From a virus: 29,669 nucleotides of DNA. Below the pieces are notes generated by a model. The model ran no database searches. It saw nothing but the letters and a program-made list of their open reading frames with translations, and was not told where the DNA came from. Every line of letters starts with the position of its first letter. Position 1 is the stretch's first letter. Both the position numbers and the translations under genes were made by a program. This document shows positions 22,055-28,781 of the stretch, in pieces. The stretch is from IMG/VR virus record IMGVR_UViG_3300030012_003012, positions 1-29,669 of that record, one strand, 5' to 3'.

Positions 22055-22143
22055 GCGCGCTAATTTATTAGCCATCATTTTGATTTAAGGGTTATTGGCC
22101 TTCTAATCTTGTGATAGATTTAAAACAAAATGGAGAATAAAAA

Positions 22144-23376
22144 ATGGGCTGGTTTAATGATTTGTTTGGTGGAATCACAAAATACTTTAAGAAGGTAGAA
22201 AAACCCCAGCTGCCAAATCATGGCGTTAACTGGAATAGCCCAAGCGGAGCCGCTAACCCTTACAGCGCCATGACCGCTTTATCTGCATACGGTGGCCATG
22301 GCTATACACACGCAGCGGTTTTAAGAAGCTCTCAAGATTTAGCCGCATTGCCATTAAGGCTTTTTAAAGGAAAAGGCTCAAATGCTGAACTGGTAGAAGA
22401 TAGCCCTTTTTTAGATTTGATGGATAATCCCAGCACAAATTCGGATCCATTCTTACTTAGAGAGCAATTGGCTATAGACCTTTTATTGTCGGGTAACTGT
22501 TATCTATTAATTATTGGCTTAACCGAACAGCCTACCAGCATAATAAGACTTCATCCAGAAGAAGTAAAAATACAAACAGAGCCAGCCATGGGGGTTAGCG
22601 GATATTTGCACACCTCTGGCGGCCAAACTGTTTTATATTCAACAGATCGGGTTATCCACATTCGCGGCGCTTCTTATGCCACAGGCCCAGAAGGTTTATA
22701 TGGTACAGGTATTGTACAGCCCCTTAACTCTGAAATATCAGCGGATTTATCTGCGGCCAAGCTGGCCAGCATTAGTGCCAAAAAAGGGCGCCCAGATATT
22801 TTGTTGAGCCCTAAAGATGAATCTGACATATGGGGCGCAGAAAGACGCCAGCGTATTTTAAGCCAATATAATGATTTAAGCAAAGAAGGTGGGGCTCTTG
22901 TTTTATCTGGTCAAATCGACGTCACACCATTAAATCTATCAATGCGAGATATGGAATTTTCTAATATTAGAGCCATCTCACGCGAAAGCATATCAGCCGT
23001 TAGCGGTGTGGTCCCAAGCGTTTTGGGGCTGCCTACAGCTAACTACGCCACAGCCCAAGCTCAGGCGTCTACATATTGGCAAAACCAAATTATCAAAGGT
23101 GCGCGTTTTGAATACATGTTTACCCAGATAGCTAAGCGTTTCGATCCAGAATACTACGTTAAATTTGATTATTCTAATGTCGAAGTTTTACAGGCCAAAC
23201 GTGACGCGCAATTGGCCAGAGTAGAAAAACACATACTTTTTGGATTTAGCCCCAGCGCAGCTTATGCGTACGAAGGCTTAGAAACACCTAACATTGAAGA
23301 AGAACAAAACATAGACGAACCATTGGCAGAGGCAGAAGCCTTAGATTTTTCTTTGTTAAAAAAAAAATTACTTTAA
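22144..23376 (+). CDS. Portal protein (HK97 family)
   Basis: The protein has 410 residues, with GGAG before the start. It begins MGWFNDLFGGITKYFKK. Family landmarks: AAVLRSSQDLAALPLRLFK (about 59-77, clip/wing entry), DPFLLREQLAIDLLLSGNCY, the DRVIHIRG strand, and YGTGIVQPLNSEISADLSAA, SRESISAVSGVVPSVLG and the long C-terminal helix region. It forms the dodecameric DNA gate. The frame ends TTA AAA AAA AAA TTA CTT TAA on a run of ten A, and the -1 frame runs on without a stop into the MuF-type protein. Unusually, it diverges from the protease gene rather than preceding it. Confidence 0.93.
   Translation: MGWFNDLFGGITKYFKKVEKPQLPNHGVNWNSPSGAANPYSAMTALSAYGGHGYTHAAVLRSSQDLAALPLRLFKGKGSNAELVEDSPFLDLMDNPSTNSDPFLLREQLAIDLLLSGNCYLLIIGLTEQPTSIIRLHPEEVKIQTEPAMGVSGYLHTSGGQTVLYSTDRVIHIRGASYATGPEGLYGTGIVQPLNSEISADLSAAKLASISAKKGRPDILLSPKDESDIWGAERRQRILSQYNDLSKEGGALVLSGQIDVTPLNLSMRDMEFSNIRAISRESISAVSGVVPSVLGLPTANYATAQAQASTYWQNQIIKGARFEYMFTQIAKRFDPEYYVKFDYSNVEVLQAKRDAQLARVEKHILFGFSPSAAYAYEGLETPNIEEEQNIDEPLAEAEALDFSLLKKKLL
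23358..23367 (+). other. A10 slippery run at the portal/MuF junction
   Basis: Ten consecutive A (23358-23367) lie 6 nt before the portal stop codon. A -1 slip (A-AAA-AAA) moves ribosomes into the frame that continues unbroken into the MuF-type gene. A homopolymer length error (11 A in reality) would have the same effect. Confidence 0.6.
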
Positions 23377-23426
23377 AGGCTGTTCCTGATAAATACAGCC
23401 ACATTAATTTTAAGCCCACCAAAGGA

Positions 23427-24608
23427 ATGGTGGCAGAATTGCAATTGGGTTTAAAATGGCACGCCCAAGGTAAAAGCGGGGACGGTTTAACACCAGCCAC
23501 AGTTAATTGGGCCACCAGAATGGCTAATGGATCTGACATTAGCCCAGAAAAAGCGCGTAAAATGCGCGCATGGTTAGCACGCCATGAAAGCGACAAAAAA
23601 GGAGAGGGTTTTTATCCTGATCAAAACGGTTATCCAAGTGCTGGCCGCGTGGCGTGGGCTTTATGGGCTGGTGATGCTGGTGTAACTTTTTCAAATAAAA
23701 TTGTTTCACAAATGGATAAGGCAGATGAAGAGCAAAAATCGCATAATCTGCAATATCAAAAAAGAACAGCCATATGGTTACGCTATATCGAAAAAACACA
23801 AAAGCCAGCAGAAACCAAGCTACAAACCGCTTTTAATAAATACATGAAAGGCGCTAAAAAGCGATATATAGCACGCATTAAAGAACAAAAAAATTACAAT
23901 GGCAGCATTACAAAAGGAATCGACTATTTTAAAATAATGGCAGCCGCTGAAGAAGAAGTAATTTTAAAAGACTTTCTAAAAGGGACGCCAGATAAAATGG
24001 TAAATGGCCGATTGATTAAAGGTAAACCTGGCGCATATCAAGGCACATGGCAAAAAACAGGTAAAAGCATGTTAAAACGATTGCTAAAGCTTGGCAATGT
24101 CCAAGAGCCATCTGATTTATTTTTTGGTGAGCAGTTTTATTTAGATAAAATCTTAGATCAAGCAGTAAAAGAAATCGTGACCACCACATCTAAGAAGGTA
24201 CAGAAAAAAGTAGTGGATGGCGTTAAAGAAGGTTTGACCATTGACCAGATAGCTTTAAACATTAGTGATCAAGGTTTAAAAACAGATCCCATTTTCGGAT
24301 ATGCCAGAGCCAGAACGATAGCCAGAACAGAAAGCACGCGCATAATTTCTGGGGCACAAAATAGAAGTTTTGTTAAAGCCAAAGAAGAATATGGTTTGAC
24401 AGTTAAAAAGGCATGGGTGGCAAACAGAGACAGCAGAACCAGAGACTTGCATTTAGATTTAGAAGCCAAATATGGCCGAGATGATCAAGCCATAGACGTT
24501 AACGCAGAGTTTATAATAGATAGCTATTCAGCCCAAAACCCTGGGGAATTTGGAGCGCCAGAAATGGATATAAATTGTCGCTGTACTGTGATCCCGATTG
24601 TAAATTAG
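23427..24608 (+). CDS. MuF/SPP1-gp7-type head morphogenesis protein with N-terminal WALWxGD domain
   Basis: There are 393 residues from ATG 23427, but that ATG overlaps its own poor ribosome site and the frame is open back through the portal end (KAVPDKYSHINFKPTKG precedes it), so the true protein probably starts as a portal frameshift product. N-terminal domain (about 1-95): ISPEKARKMRAWLARHESDK and GYPSAGRVAWALWAGDAG, a module seen in several phages next to portal proteins. The C-terminal third is the MuF domain: ARTIARTESTRIISGA, RDSRTRDLHLDLE and GAPEMDINCRCTVIP. MuF proteins are minor head proteins ejected or needed at the portal. Confidence 0.9.
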   Translation: MVAELQLGLKWHAQGKSGDGLTPATVNWATRMANGSDISPEKARKMRAWLARHESDKKGEGFYPDQNGYPSAGRVAWALWAGDAGVTFSNKIVSQMDKADEEQKSHNLQYQKRTAIWLRYIEKTQKPAETKLQTAFNKYMKGAKKRYIARIKEQKNYNGSITKGIDYFKIMAAAEEEVILKDFLKGTPDKMVNGRLIKGKPGAYQGTWQKTGKSMLKRLLKLGNVQEPSDLFFGEQFYLDKILDQAVKEIVTTTSKKVQKKVVDGVKEGLTIDQIALNISDQGLKTDPIFGYARARTIARTESTRIISGAQNRSFVKAKEEYGLTVKKAWVANRDSRTRDLHLDLEAKYGRDDQAIDVNAEFIIDSYSAQNPGEFGAPEMDINCRCTVIPIVN

Positions 24609-24877
24609 CTACAAAACTTTTTTATTTCTGTTTTTAATCGTTTATTGGCTCTGCTTTTTTTGGATCGCTTTTGGTCTGGCGTCATTTTATCTAAATATTG
24701 TTTTCGCCTGATGTCGATTAATGCTTTTTTATAGCCTAACGATTCACCCACATCATAAACGTCTTTCATTTTTAAGTGGCCACCATCCAGAAGACGGAAG
24801 ATAAACGTCCAGCTATCCCATTTGTTTCTATTGCCCAACGATCTGAAGAGGTTGTCAAGATATTTAAGTGGCTCCAT
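24605..24877 (-). CDS. Small basic protein, unknown
   Basis: The protein has 90 residues, starting MEPLKYLDNLFRSLGNRNKW, with AGGTAG 5 nt upstream. Helical and very basic at the C terminus (about residues 55-88, many Lys and Arg, e.g. DQKRSKKSRANKRLKTEIKK), ending FCS. It overlaps the convergent MuF gene by four bases. It is isolated from the fibre genes upstream by a terminator, and its leader is the origin-like array, so it has its own transcription and is a candidate replication or nucleic-acid-binding protein. No family is recognised. Confidence 0.7.
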   Translation of the reverse strand: MEPLKYLDNLFRSLGNRNKWDSWTFIFRLLDGGHLKMKDVYDVGESLGYKKALIDIRRKQYLDKMTPDQKRSKKSRANKRLKTEIKKFCS

Positions 24878-24896
24878 TTTACTACCTGCATGTTTT

Positions 24897-24936
24897 AGTT
24901 TTTCATAGACTTATCAATAACCTGTGGAAAACTCTG
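24897..24936 (-). repeat. Inverted copy of the origin-like element at 11474-11513
   Basis: The reverse complement of 24897-24936 matches 11474-11513 at 36 of 40 positions (CAGrGTTTTCCACAGGyTAT followed by TGAwAAGTCTATGrAAAACT). The match covers one TTTTCCACA unit and 24 bases beyond it, so the whole element is duplicated, not just the short word. Confidence 0.85.
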
Positions 24937-24991
24937 TGGAAAACTCTGTGGAAAACTCTGTGGAAAACTCTGTGGAAAACTCTGTGAAAAA
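24923..24991 (-). repeat. TTTTCCACA array, six units at 12-bp spacing (DnaA-box-like)
   Basis: TGTGGAAAA (reverse TTTTCCACA) occurs at 24923, 24935, 24947, 24959 and 24971, with a degenerate sixth (TGTGAAAAA) at 24983. The spacer CTC is constant. With TTATCAATAA beside it (24911-24920) it looks like a replication-origin iteron set. Confidence 0.85.
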
Positions 24992-25019
24992 GTGACGGGC
25001 CAAATTAATGGCCCGTCAC
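24987..25019 (-). terminator. Terminator of the fibre operon
   Basis: GTGACGGGCCA (24992-25002) and TGGCCCGTCAC (25009-25019) form a perfect 11-bp stem with a 6-nt loop. On the minus strand it is followed by TTTTT (24991-24987). It lies 36 bp after the fibre gene stop and insulates the iteron array and small basic gene. Confidence 0.9.
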
Positions 25020-25054
25020 AGGCTACCCGACTGCTCAAAGGATAAACCCAATTT

Positions 25055-26938
25055 TTAAGTCATATAATCCACGACGATTTTATCTGTATTTGGTGCGGCG
25101 CCAAAAGTGATACGGCAAACGCCACCAGTGCCAGCCGTTACGCCTACCGTATACTCTGAGGCGTCAGCGGGCCCGCTTGCCTTCTTGACGCATCTGAGCC
25201 CGTTCCTAAAGACCATAACTCTATCTGCCCAATTGGCATCGACAGCACGCGCCAAATCATAAGTGGTCCCGGCATTACCAGCAAAGCTTTCTGTATATGC
25301 ACGCGCACCAATCTTGGCAATGGTTACAGCATCATCAGCAATTGCAGCAGTATCGACAGCATCATTGGCCAATTCATTAGCGGTTACACCATTGGTGTTT
25401 ATTTTAAGCTGGCCAGAATCATTGGCTAACCCAGTACCCGCCAAGGCTGTTGTTAAATGGCTGATTGACTGCTTTTTAGATACGTTTGAATCATTGGCAT
25501 CAATGAAAGCGATAAAATCATTGGCAACGTCAACAGATGCAGAGCCGTTAAGCTCGTTAAGGTCCAACGCCAAAGACGTAGAACCACCCAAAGTAACAGC
25601 ACCACCGCCAGAAAGACCATTACCACCAGAAACGGTAACGCTGTTGGATGTCAAGCCAAGAACACCAGAAGCGGCAGAAATGCCAGATCCAGCCAAACCA
25701 CTGGCCAATTGTACCAAAGTGATTTTTTTGGATGAGTTATCACCACCGTCAACAATAGGCATTTTATCAGCGTTCATGTCAACAGATGCCAAATCTGGAA
25801 AGCTGTTTAAATCGCTGTTCATGGTGACAGAAGCACCCAAGGCCACAGAACCGCCACCAGTTAAACCAGTGCCAGCAGAAACAGTAACAGCGTTATTGGT
25901 TAGTGACATAACGCCAGAACTGGCAGAAATACCAGAACCAGCCATAGCGGTAACCAAATCTGCAATAGCTTCTTTTTTTGATGCGTTAGAGCCATCGGCA
26001 TCAATGATAGCAATAGAATCAGCGCCGACATTGACAGAGGCAGCGGCCAAGCCATTAAGATCAACAGCAACAGAACCAGAAGCACCCAAGGCAATAGAAC
26101 CACCGCCAGAAAGACCAGCGCCAGCCGTTACAGTAACTGCGTTATTGGTAAGTGCAATTGCTCCATTGCTTGCAGATAGGCCAGAACCAGCCATAGCACC
26201 AGCAAGATCCACAATGCTTTCTTTTTTGTTATTACCGCTGCCATCAATAAAAGGTATGGAATCAGTAGAGACATTTAACACCGCTGGGTTTAGCTCGTTA
26301 AGAGCTAAAGAAAGCACGTCCCCAGATTTAGCTATTCCTTCGCCAGCGTTAATGGCTTCTGTACCAGAAAAAGCAGTAAAAGCCAGAACAGTAGTACCAA
26401 TCGTGATGCCATCAGCGGTTTGTGTAAATGCAATGTTAGCATTTTCTGAACCCATTTTTACGAAAACGGCCGCATTTTCCAATTCTGCGCTGGTGTCTGC
26501 ATCAGATGAACGAGTAAGGACGAAAGCGGCGCTGGCCCCACCTGGATTAGTTACAACGTATAAGCCATTTTGTTGACCTAAACCCTGATTCTTGACTAAT
26601 ATTCTGTCATTAGTTGAAAGCGCTTGGCCATCTACCGAGAGTGCCCCATCCGCAGAAGCGGTAAGCGTAGCGCCAACGCCAGATGTGCCATTATTATAAG
26701 TGGCAGAAGGTAAAGCGGCATCAGTCGCCACCTTAACGCTTTCTTTCCATGAAAGCCCAGCTATTTTGCCATCCACATAAGATTGGCTGGCGACTACAGA
26801 GCCACCAGTTTGAAGCGTACCAGTGAAATTAAAGGTTTGCCCCATGTCCATCTGGTTAGATGTGATTGAATTGTTAGCAACTTTTGCTGCTGTTACCTGT
26901 TGAGCGCCGATCTGATCGGTGACTATCTGAACCGCCAT
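25055..26938 (-). CDS. Repetitive tail fibre protein
   Basis: The protein has 627 residues, with AGGGG before the start. Residues 60-192 are a fibre module (SWKESVKVATDAALPSAT, DRILVKNQGLGQQNGLYVV, AELENAAVFVKMGSENAN). Then come repeats of exactly 83 residues: GxGLxGGGxxxLG at 273, 356 and 439, and a linked IDxxxSxxSKKxxIxxL motif at about 227, 308, 392 and 475. The C-terminal knob (about 572-627) contains VFRNGLRCV and DKIVVDYM, like the 82-residue protein upstream. The protein is low in charge and rich in Ala, Ser, Gly and Val, without cysteine until Cys583. It should form a trimeric fibre that contacts the host. Repeat number may vary between strains. Confidence 0.88.
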   Translation of the reverse strand: MAVQIVTDQIGAQQVTAAKVANNSITSNQMDMGQTFNFTGTLQTGGSVVASQSYVDGKIAGLSWKESVKVATDAALPSATYNNGTSGVGATLTASADGALSVDGQALSTNDRILVKNQGLGQQNGLYVVTNPGGASAAFVLTRSSDADTSAELENAAVFVKMGSENANIAFTQTADGITIGTTVLAFTAFSGTEAINAGEGIAKSGDVLSLALNELNPAVLNVSTDSIPFIDGSGNNKKESIVDLAGAMAGSGLSASNGAIALTNNAVTVTAGAGLSGGGSIALGASGSVAVDLNGLAAASVNVGADSIAIIDADGSNASKKEAIADLVTAMAGSGISASSGVMSLTNNAVTVSAGTGLTGGGSVALGASVTMNSDLNSFPDLASVDMNADKMPIVDGGDNSSKKITLVQLASGLAGSGISAASGVLGLTSNSVTVSGGNGLSGGGAVTLGGSTSLALDLNELNGSASVDVANDFIAFIDANDSNVSKKQSISHLTTALAGTGLANDSGQLKINTNGVTANELANDAVDTAAIADDAVTIAKIGARAYTESFAGNAGTTYDLARAVDANWADRVMVFRNGLRCVKKASGPADASEYTVGVTAGTGGVCRITFGAAPNTDKIVVDYMT

Positions 26939-26953
26939 TTTAAAACCCCTTGT

Positions 26954-27202
26954 TTATAGCGTGTAAAATTCAACCACAAGCGGTGCGCCTGTGGCTGGTG
27001 TAAAAGTAGTGGAAAAAGTTAGAGATGATTCTACTACTATTTCTGTCGTGGTTTGCCGTATGCCGTTCCAGTACACGCGGAGAGATGACGAATTAAAAGC
27101 TTCTGATATGGTGAAAACCTGCCGCGATCCATTACACTGGCTGGTTAAATCTTCTACTTTTAAAAGTGATGAAGCTTGATTAAAAATATCTGATATGGGC
27201 AT
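26954..27202 (-). CDS. Small virion protein with fibre-knob-like fold
   Basis: The protein has 82 residues. A strong AGGAGG lies 8 nt before ATG 27200-27202, which directly follows the previous TAA. The text SLRVYWNGIRQTTTEIVVES followed by TPATGAPLVVEFYTL matches the end of the downstream fibre (VMVFRNGLRCV...KIVVDYM). Both probably share a small beta domain (NG-I/L-R turn) used at fibre tips or bases. It could be a free-standing tip or assembly subunit. This is inferred from internal comparison. Confidence 0.7.
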   Translation of the reverse strand: MPISDIFNQASSLLKVEDLTSQCNGSRQVFTISEAFNSSSLRVYWNGIRQTTTEIVVESSLTFSTTFTPATGAPLVVEFYTL

Positions 27203-27601
27203 TTATCCAAGCCTCCTATAAACTAATTTTATTTTATTGATATTCAACGTGCCTGCATCTGTCTTGAAATGCAAGTAAACAATTTTATTAGTGATCGTGG
27301 CGTCTAAATCGACTTTCCAAACAGCAGCACCGTTTGTAACCGTTGTTTTACCATATGAAAGAGAAGCCAGTGTATCTGGTAAAATGATGTTATCCCCAGC
27401 TGCATCTTTAGTGATACAAATGGTGATAGATTTGGCGGTCACAATACTATCACAGTTAATGTAAACGCCTTGAATGTTTCCAGTAAAAATAGCCTGATGG
27501 CCGTTGACGTCTATGCCAATTTCTTTAGACCTGTTGGCGTCCCATGCGTTTGTTATTGCTATCGTGTCATAGTTTTTAACAGATAAGGTGTTAAGATTCA
27601 T
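27203..27601 (-). CDS. Beta-rich putative virion protein
   Basis: The protein has 132 residues, starting MNLNTLSVKNYDTIAITNAW. It is almost entirely short strands (IFTGNIQGVYINCDSIVTA, KIVYLHFKTDAGTLNINKIK), giving a compact jelly-roll-like protein with few charged clusters. It lies between the coiled-coil membrane protein and the fibre genes, in the same leftward unit and joined to the next gene by TAA-ATG. A fibre-associated or decoration role is likely, but no family is recognised. Confidence 0.68.
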   Translation of the reverse strand: MNLNTLSVKNYDTIAITNAWDANRSKEIGIDVNGHQAIFTGNIQGVYINCDSIVTAKSITICITKDAAGDNIILPDTLASLSYGKTTVTNGAAVWKVDLDATITNKIVYLHFKTDAGTLNINKIKLVYRRLG

Positions 27602-27618
27602 TTTTTAACGTCCATGTT

Positions 27619-28038
27619 TTAATTAGTGCTAAACCTTAACATGACGCTTTCTAACTGGGTTTGTAGTCTGGTTATCGACTTGCCATTTTCACCCACTTCT
27701 TTTTTTATTTCTTTTAGTGTTTGGTCTATTTCTTGTTTCTGTTCAAGCTCTTTACGTCTGGCCGCTTGGCGTTCTTCTGCGTAGGTTTGAATCTGTACCT
27801 GCCTTTCTTCACTATATTCTTTTATTTGCAGATCGTATTTTTCAACAACTTCACGATAACGATCTCTGATTTTTTCTTGGTTATCTTGGCTTTCTTTTTG
27901 TAGCCGTTCTAATTTCTCTTCATAGCCAACGCGCATGGCATCAGATCGGCTCTGGTCTTTTTGTTTAGTCCAAATCATATAAATTAAAAAAAGGCCAGCT
28001 ATGCCATAATCTACCAGAGCGTTTAAAATCGGGTCCAT
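27619..28038 (-). CDS. Membrane-anchored coiled-coil protein (i-spanin or holin-like candidate)
   Basis: The protein has 139 residues. There is one N-terminal hydrophobic helix (ALVDYGIAGLFLIYMIW, about 7-23), then about 90 residues of Lys/Glu/Gln/Arg-rich heptads (EEKLERLQKESQDNQEKIRD and onward) and a short C-terminal segment (SITRLQTQLESVMLRFSTN). The topology is that of an Rz-type inner-membrane spanin, although BhlA-like holins and chemotaxis-like signal proteins share it. It is the first gene of the leftward fibre operon, and a start 28 bp after the candidate -10 fits the promoter copy B. No partner lipoprotein (Rz1) is evident. Confidence 0.68.
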   Translation of the reverse strand: MDPILNALVDYGIAGLFLIYMIWTKQKDQSRSDAMRVGYEEKLERLQKESQDNQEKIRDRYREVVEKYDLQIKEYSEERQVQIQTYAEERQAARRKELEQKQEIDQTLKEIKKEVGENGKSITRLQTQLESVMLRFSTN

Positions 28039-28063
28039 AATTTAACCATGTTGGGTCCATGCC

Positions 28064-28097
28064 TATATTTACCACGATCTTTTTTTTGCCGCATTTT
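28064..28097 (-). promoter_or_regulatory. Leftward promoter-like motif, copy B
   Basis: On the minus strand, GCGGCA (28087-28092), a run of eight A and GTGGTAAATA with -10-like TAAATA (28066-28071), spacer 15. It is closely similar to 21967-22001 and directs transcription toward 28038. Confidence 0.55.
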
Positions 28098-28148
28098 AAA
28101 AAAAATAAAAATACTTAAAAATAAATTGGCATAGTCTTTTTATATTGG

Positions 28149-28163
28149 CTAAATACTATATAG
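28149..28163 (+). promoter_or_regulatory. Operator-like dyad, copy B
   Basis: CTAAATA-C-TATATAG is an inverted repeat with one mismatch. GCTAAATACTATAT (28148-28161) is identical to 22039-22052. TATATA (28157-28162) could act as -10. No good -35 is seen. It ends 27 nt before ATG 28191. Confidence 0.55.
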
Positions 28164-28190
28164 ATAAAGCAAACAACAAAAGGAAAAAAA

Positions 28191-28421
28191 ATGCCAATCG
28201 TAAAATTAAACACAATCAAAATCCAAAATAAAAACGCTATCTCTATTCCATTGCCATGTGGTGATTGCCCATGTTGCTATTGGGCCGATAGGCATGGCGG
28301 ACCTAATTCACCATTAAGAGAATACTCATTGGGAAAAGAAAGATATTGCCCTGATACCGTTATAGCGTTTGAAGAACTCCGCGAAAAATACCCAGACCAA
28401 ACCTTTTTAATCCGTAAATAA
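28191..28421 (+). CDS. Small cysteine-rich protein
   Basis: The protein has 76 residues, with AAAAGGA before the start. The cluster CGDCPCCYW (about 23-31) with a further Cys near residue 53 (RYCPDT) could bind zinc. The C-terminal half is charged and helical. It starts the short rightward unit driven from the duplicated divergent module, opposite the spanin-like gene. No family is recognised. Position after an early-type operator dyad suggests a small host-takeover or regulatory protein. Confidence 0.7.
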   Translation: MPIVKLNTIKIQNKNAISIPLPCGDCPCCYWADRHGGPNSPLREYSLGKERYCPDTVIAFEELREKYPDQTFLIRK

Positions 28422-28422
28422 A

Positions 28423-28441
28423 TAGCAAACACCAAAAGGAG
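28423..28441 (+). repeat. Degenerate stop/ribosome-site cassette
   Basis: TAGCAAACACCAAAAGGAG before ATG 28447. It is related to the cassettes at 2177, 2986, 4543 and 13601. A looser version (AGCAAACAACAAAAGGA) lies at 28168-28184 and another at 2398-2419. Confidence 0.55.
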
Positions 28442-28446
28442 CAAAC

Positions 28447-28728
28447 ATGACAACCACCAAACAAAAATCAAAATATACGCTAACCTTAAAAGGCTGTTAC
28501 AAAATAGCGGAAGACTTAAACGGTTTAAATGGATTTGTGGGCGGCGCTGAAGCTCACATAAAGGTTATTCACCGCTTAAACGTCACAACCACCACACCAA
28601 AAGGCGTAAAGACAAAAAAACGCTTTTGTGTAGAACTGGCAGACGGTGTAAAGATTTATAATCTGGCACAGTGGAAACATTACTTTAATCCAACCCATAA
28701 AGGATTAATAAGCCAGCTGCATAAATAG
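28447..28728 (+). CDS. Unknown small basic protein
   Basis: The protein has 93 residues, with AAAGGAG before ATG 28447. It is basic and strand-rich. Residues about 30-60 (GGAEAHIKVIHRLNVTTTTP then KTKKRFCVEL) suggest a small beta-barrel, and the last third is aromatic (LAQWKHYFNPTHKGLISQLH). It ends the rightward unit 18 bases before a two-way terminator. I do not recognise the family. Confidence 0.7.
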   Translation: MTTTKQKSKYTLTLKGCYKIAEDLNGLNGFVGGAEAHIKVIHRLNVTTTTPKGVKTKKRFCVELADGVKIYNLAQWKHYFNPTHKGLISQLHK

Positions 28729-28745
28729 CAAAATCATTAACAAAT

Positions 28746-28776
28746 AAAAAGCCCTGGTTAACGCTGGGGCTTTTTT
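28746..28776. terminator. Bidirectional terminator between the 93-residue gene and terL
   Basis: AAAAAGCCC (28746-28754) pairs with GGGCTTTTT (28767-28775), with a 12-nt loop. A on the left and T on the right make it work in both directions. It closes the rightward unit and the leftward terminase block (terL stop at 28782-28784). Confidence 0.88.
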
Positions 28777-28781
28777 ATTTT

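Noticed and set aside
24923-24991. Regular repeats considered as a CRISPR array
   Set aside because: The unit is 12 bp with a constant 3-base spacer, no unique spacers and no cas genes. A DnaA-box-like iteron set fits better.
25263-26576. 437-codon open frame on the plus strand opposite the fibre gene
   Set aside because: It is the reverse complement of Ala/Ser/Gly/Val repeats, which rarely contain stops in the opposite strand. The fibre frame has a ribosome site, terminator and recognisable modules.
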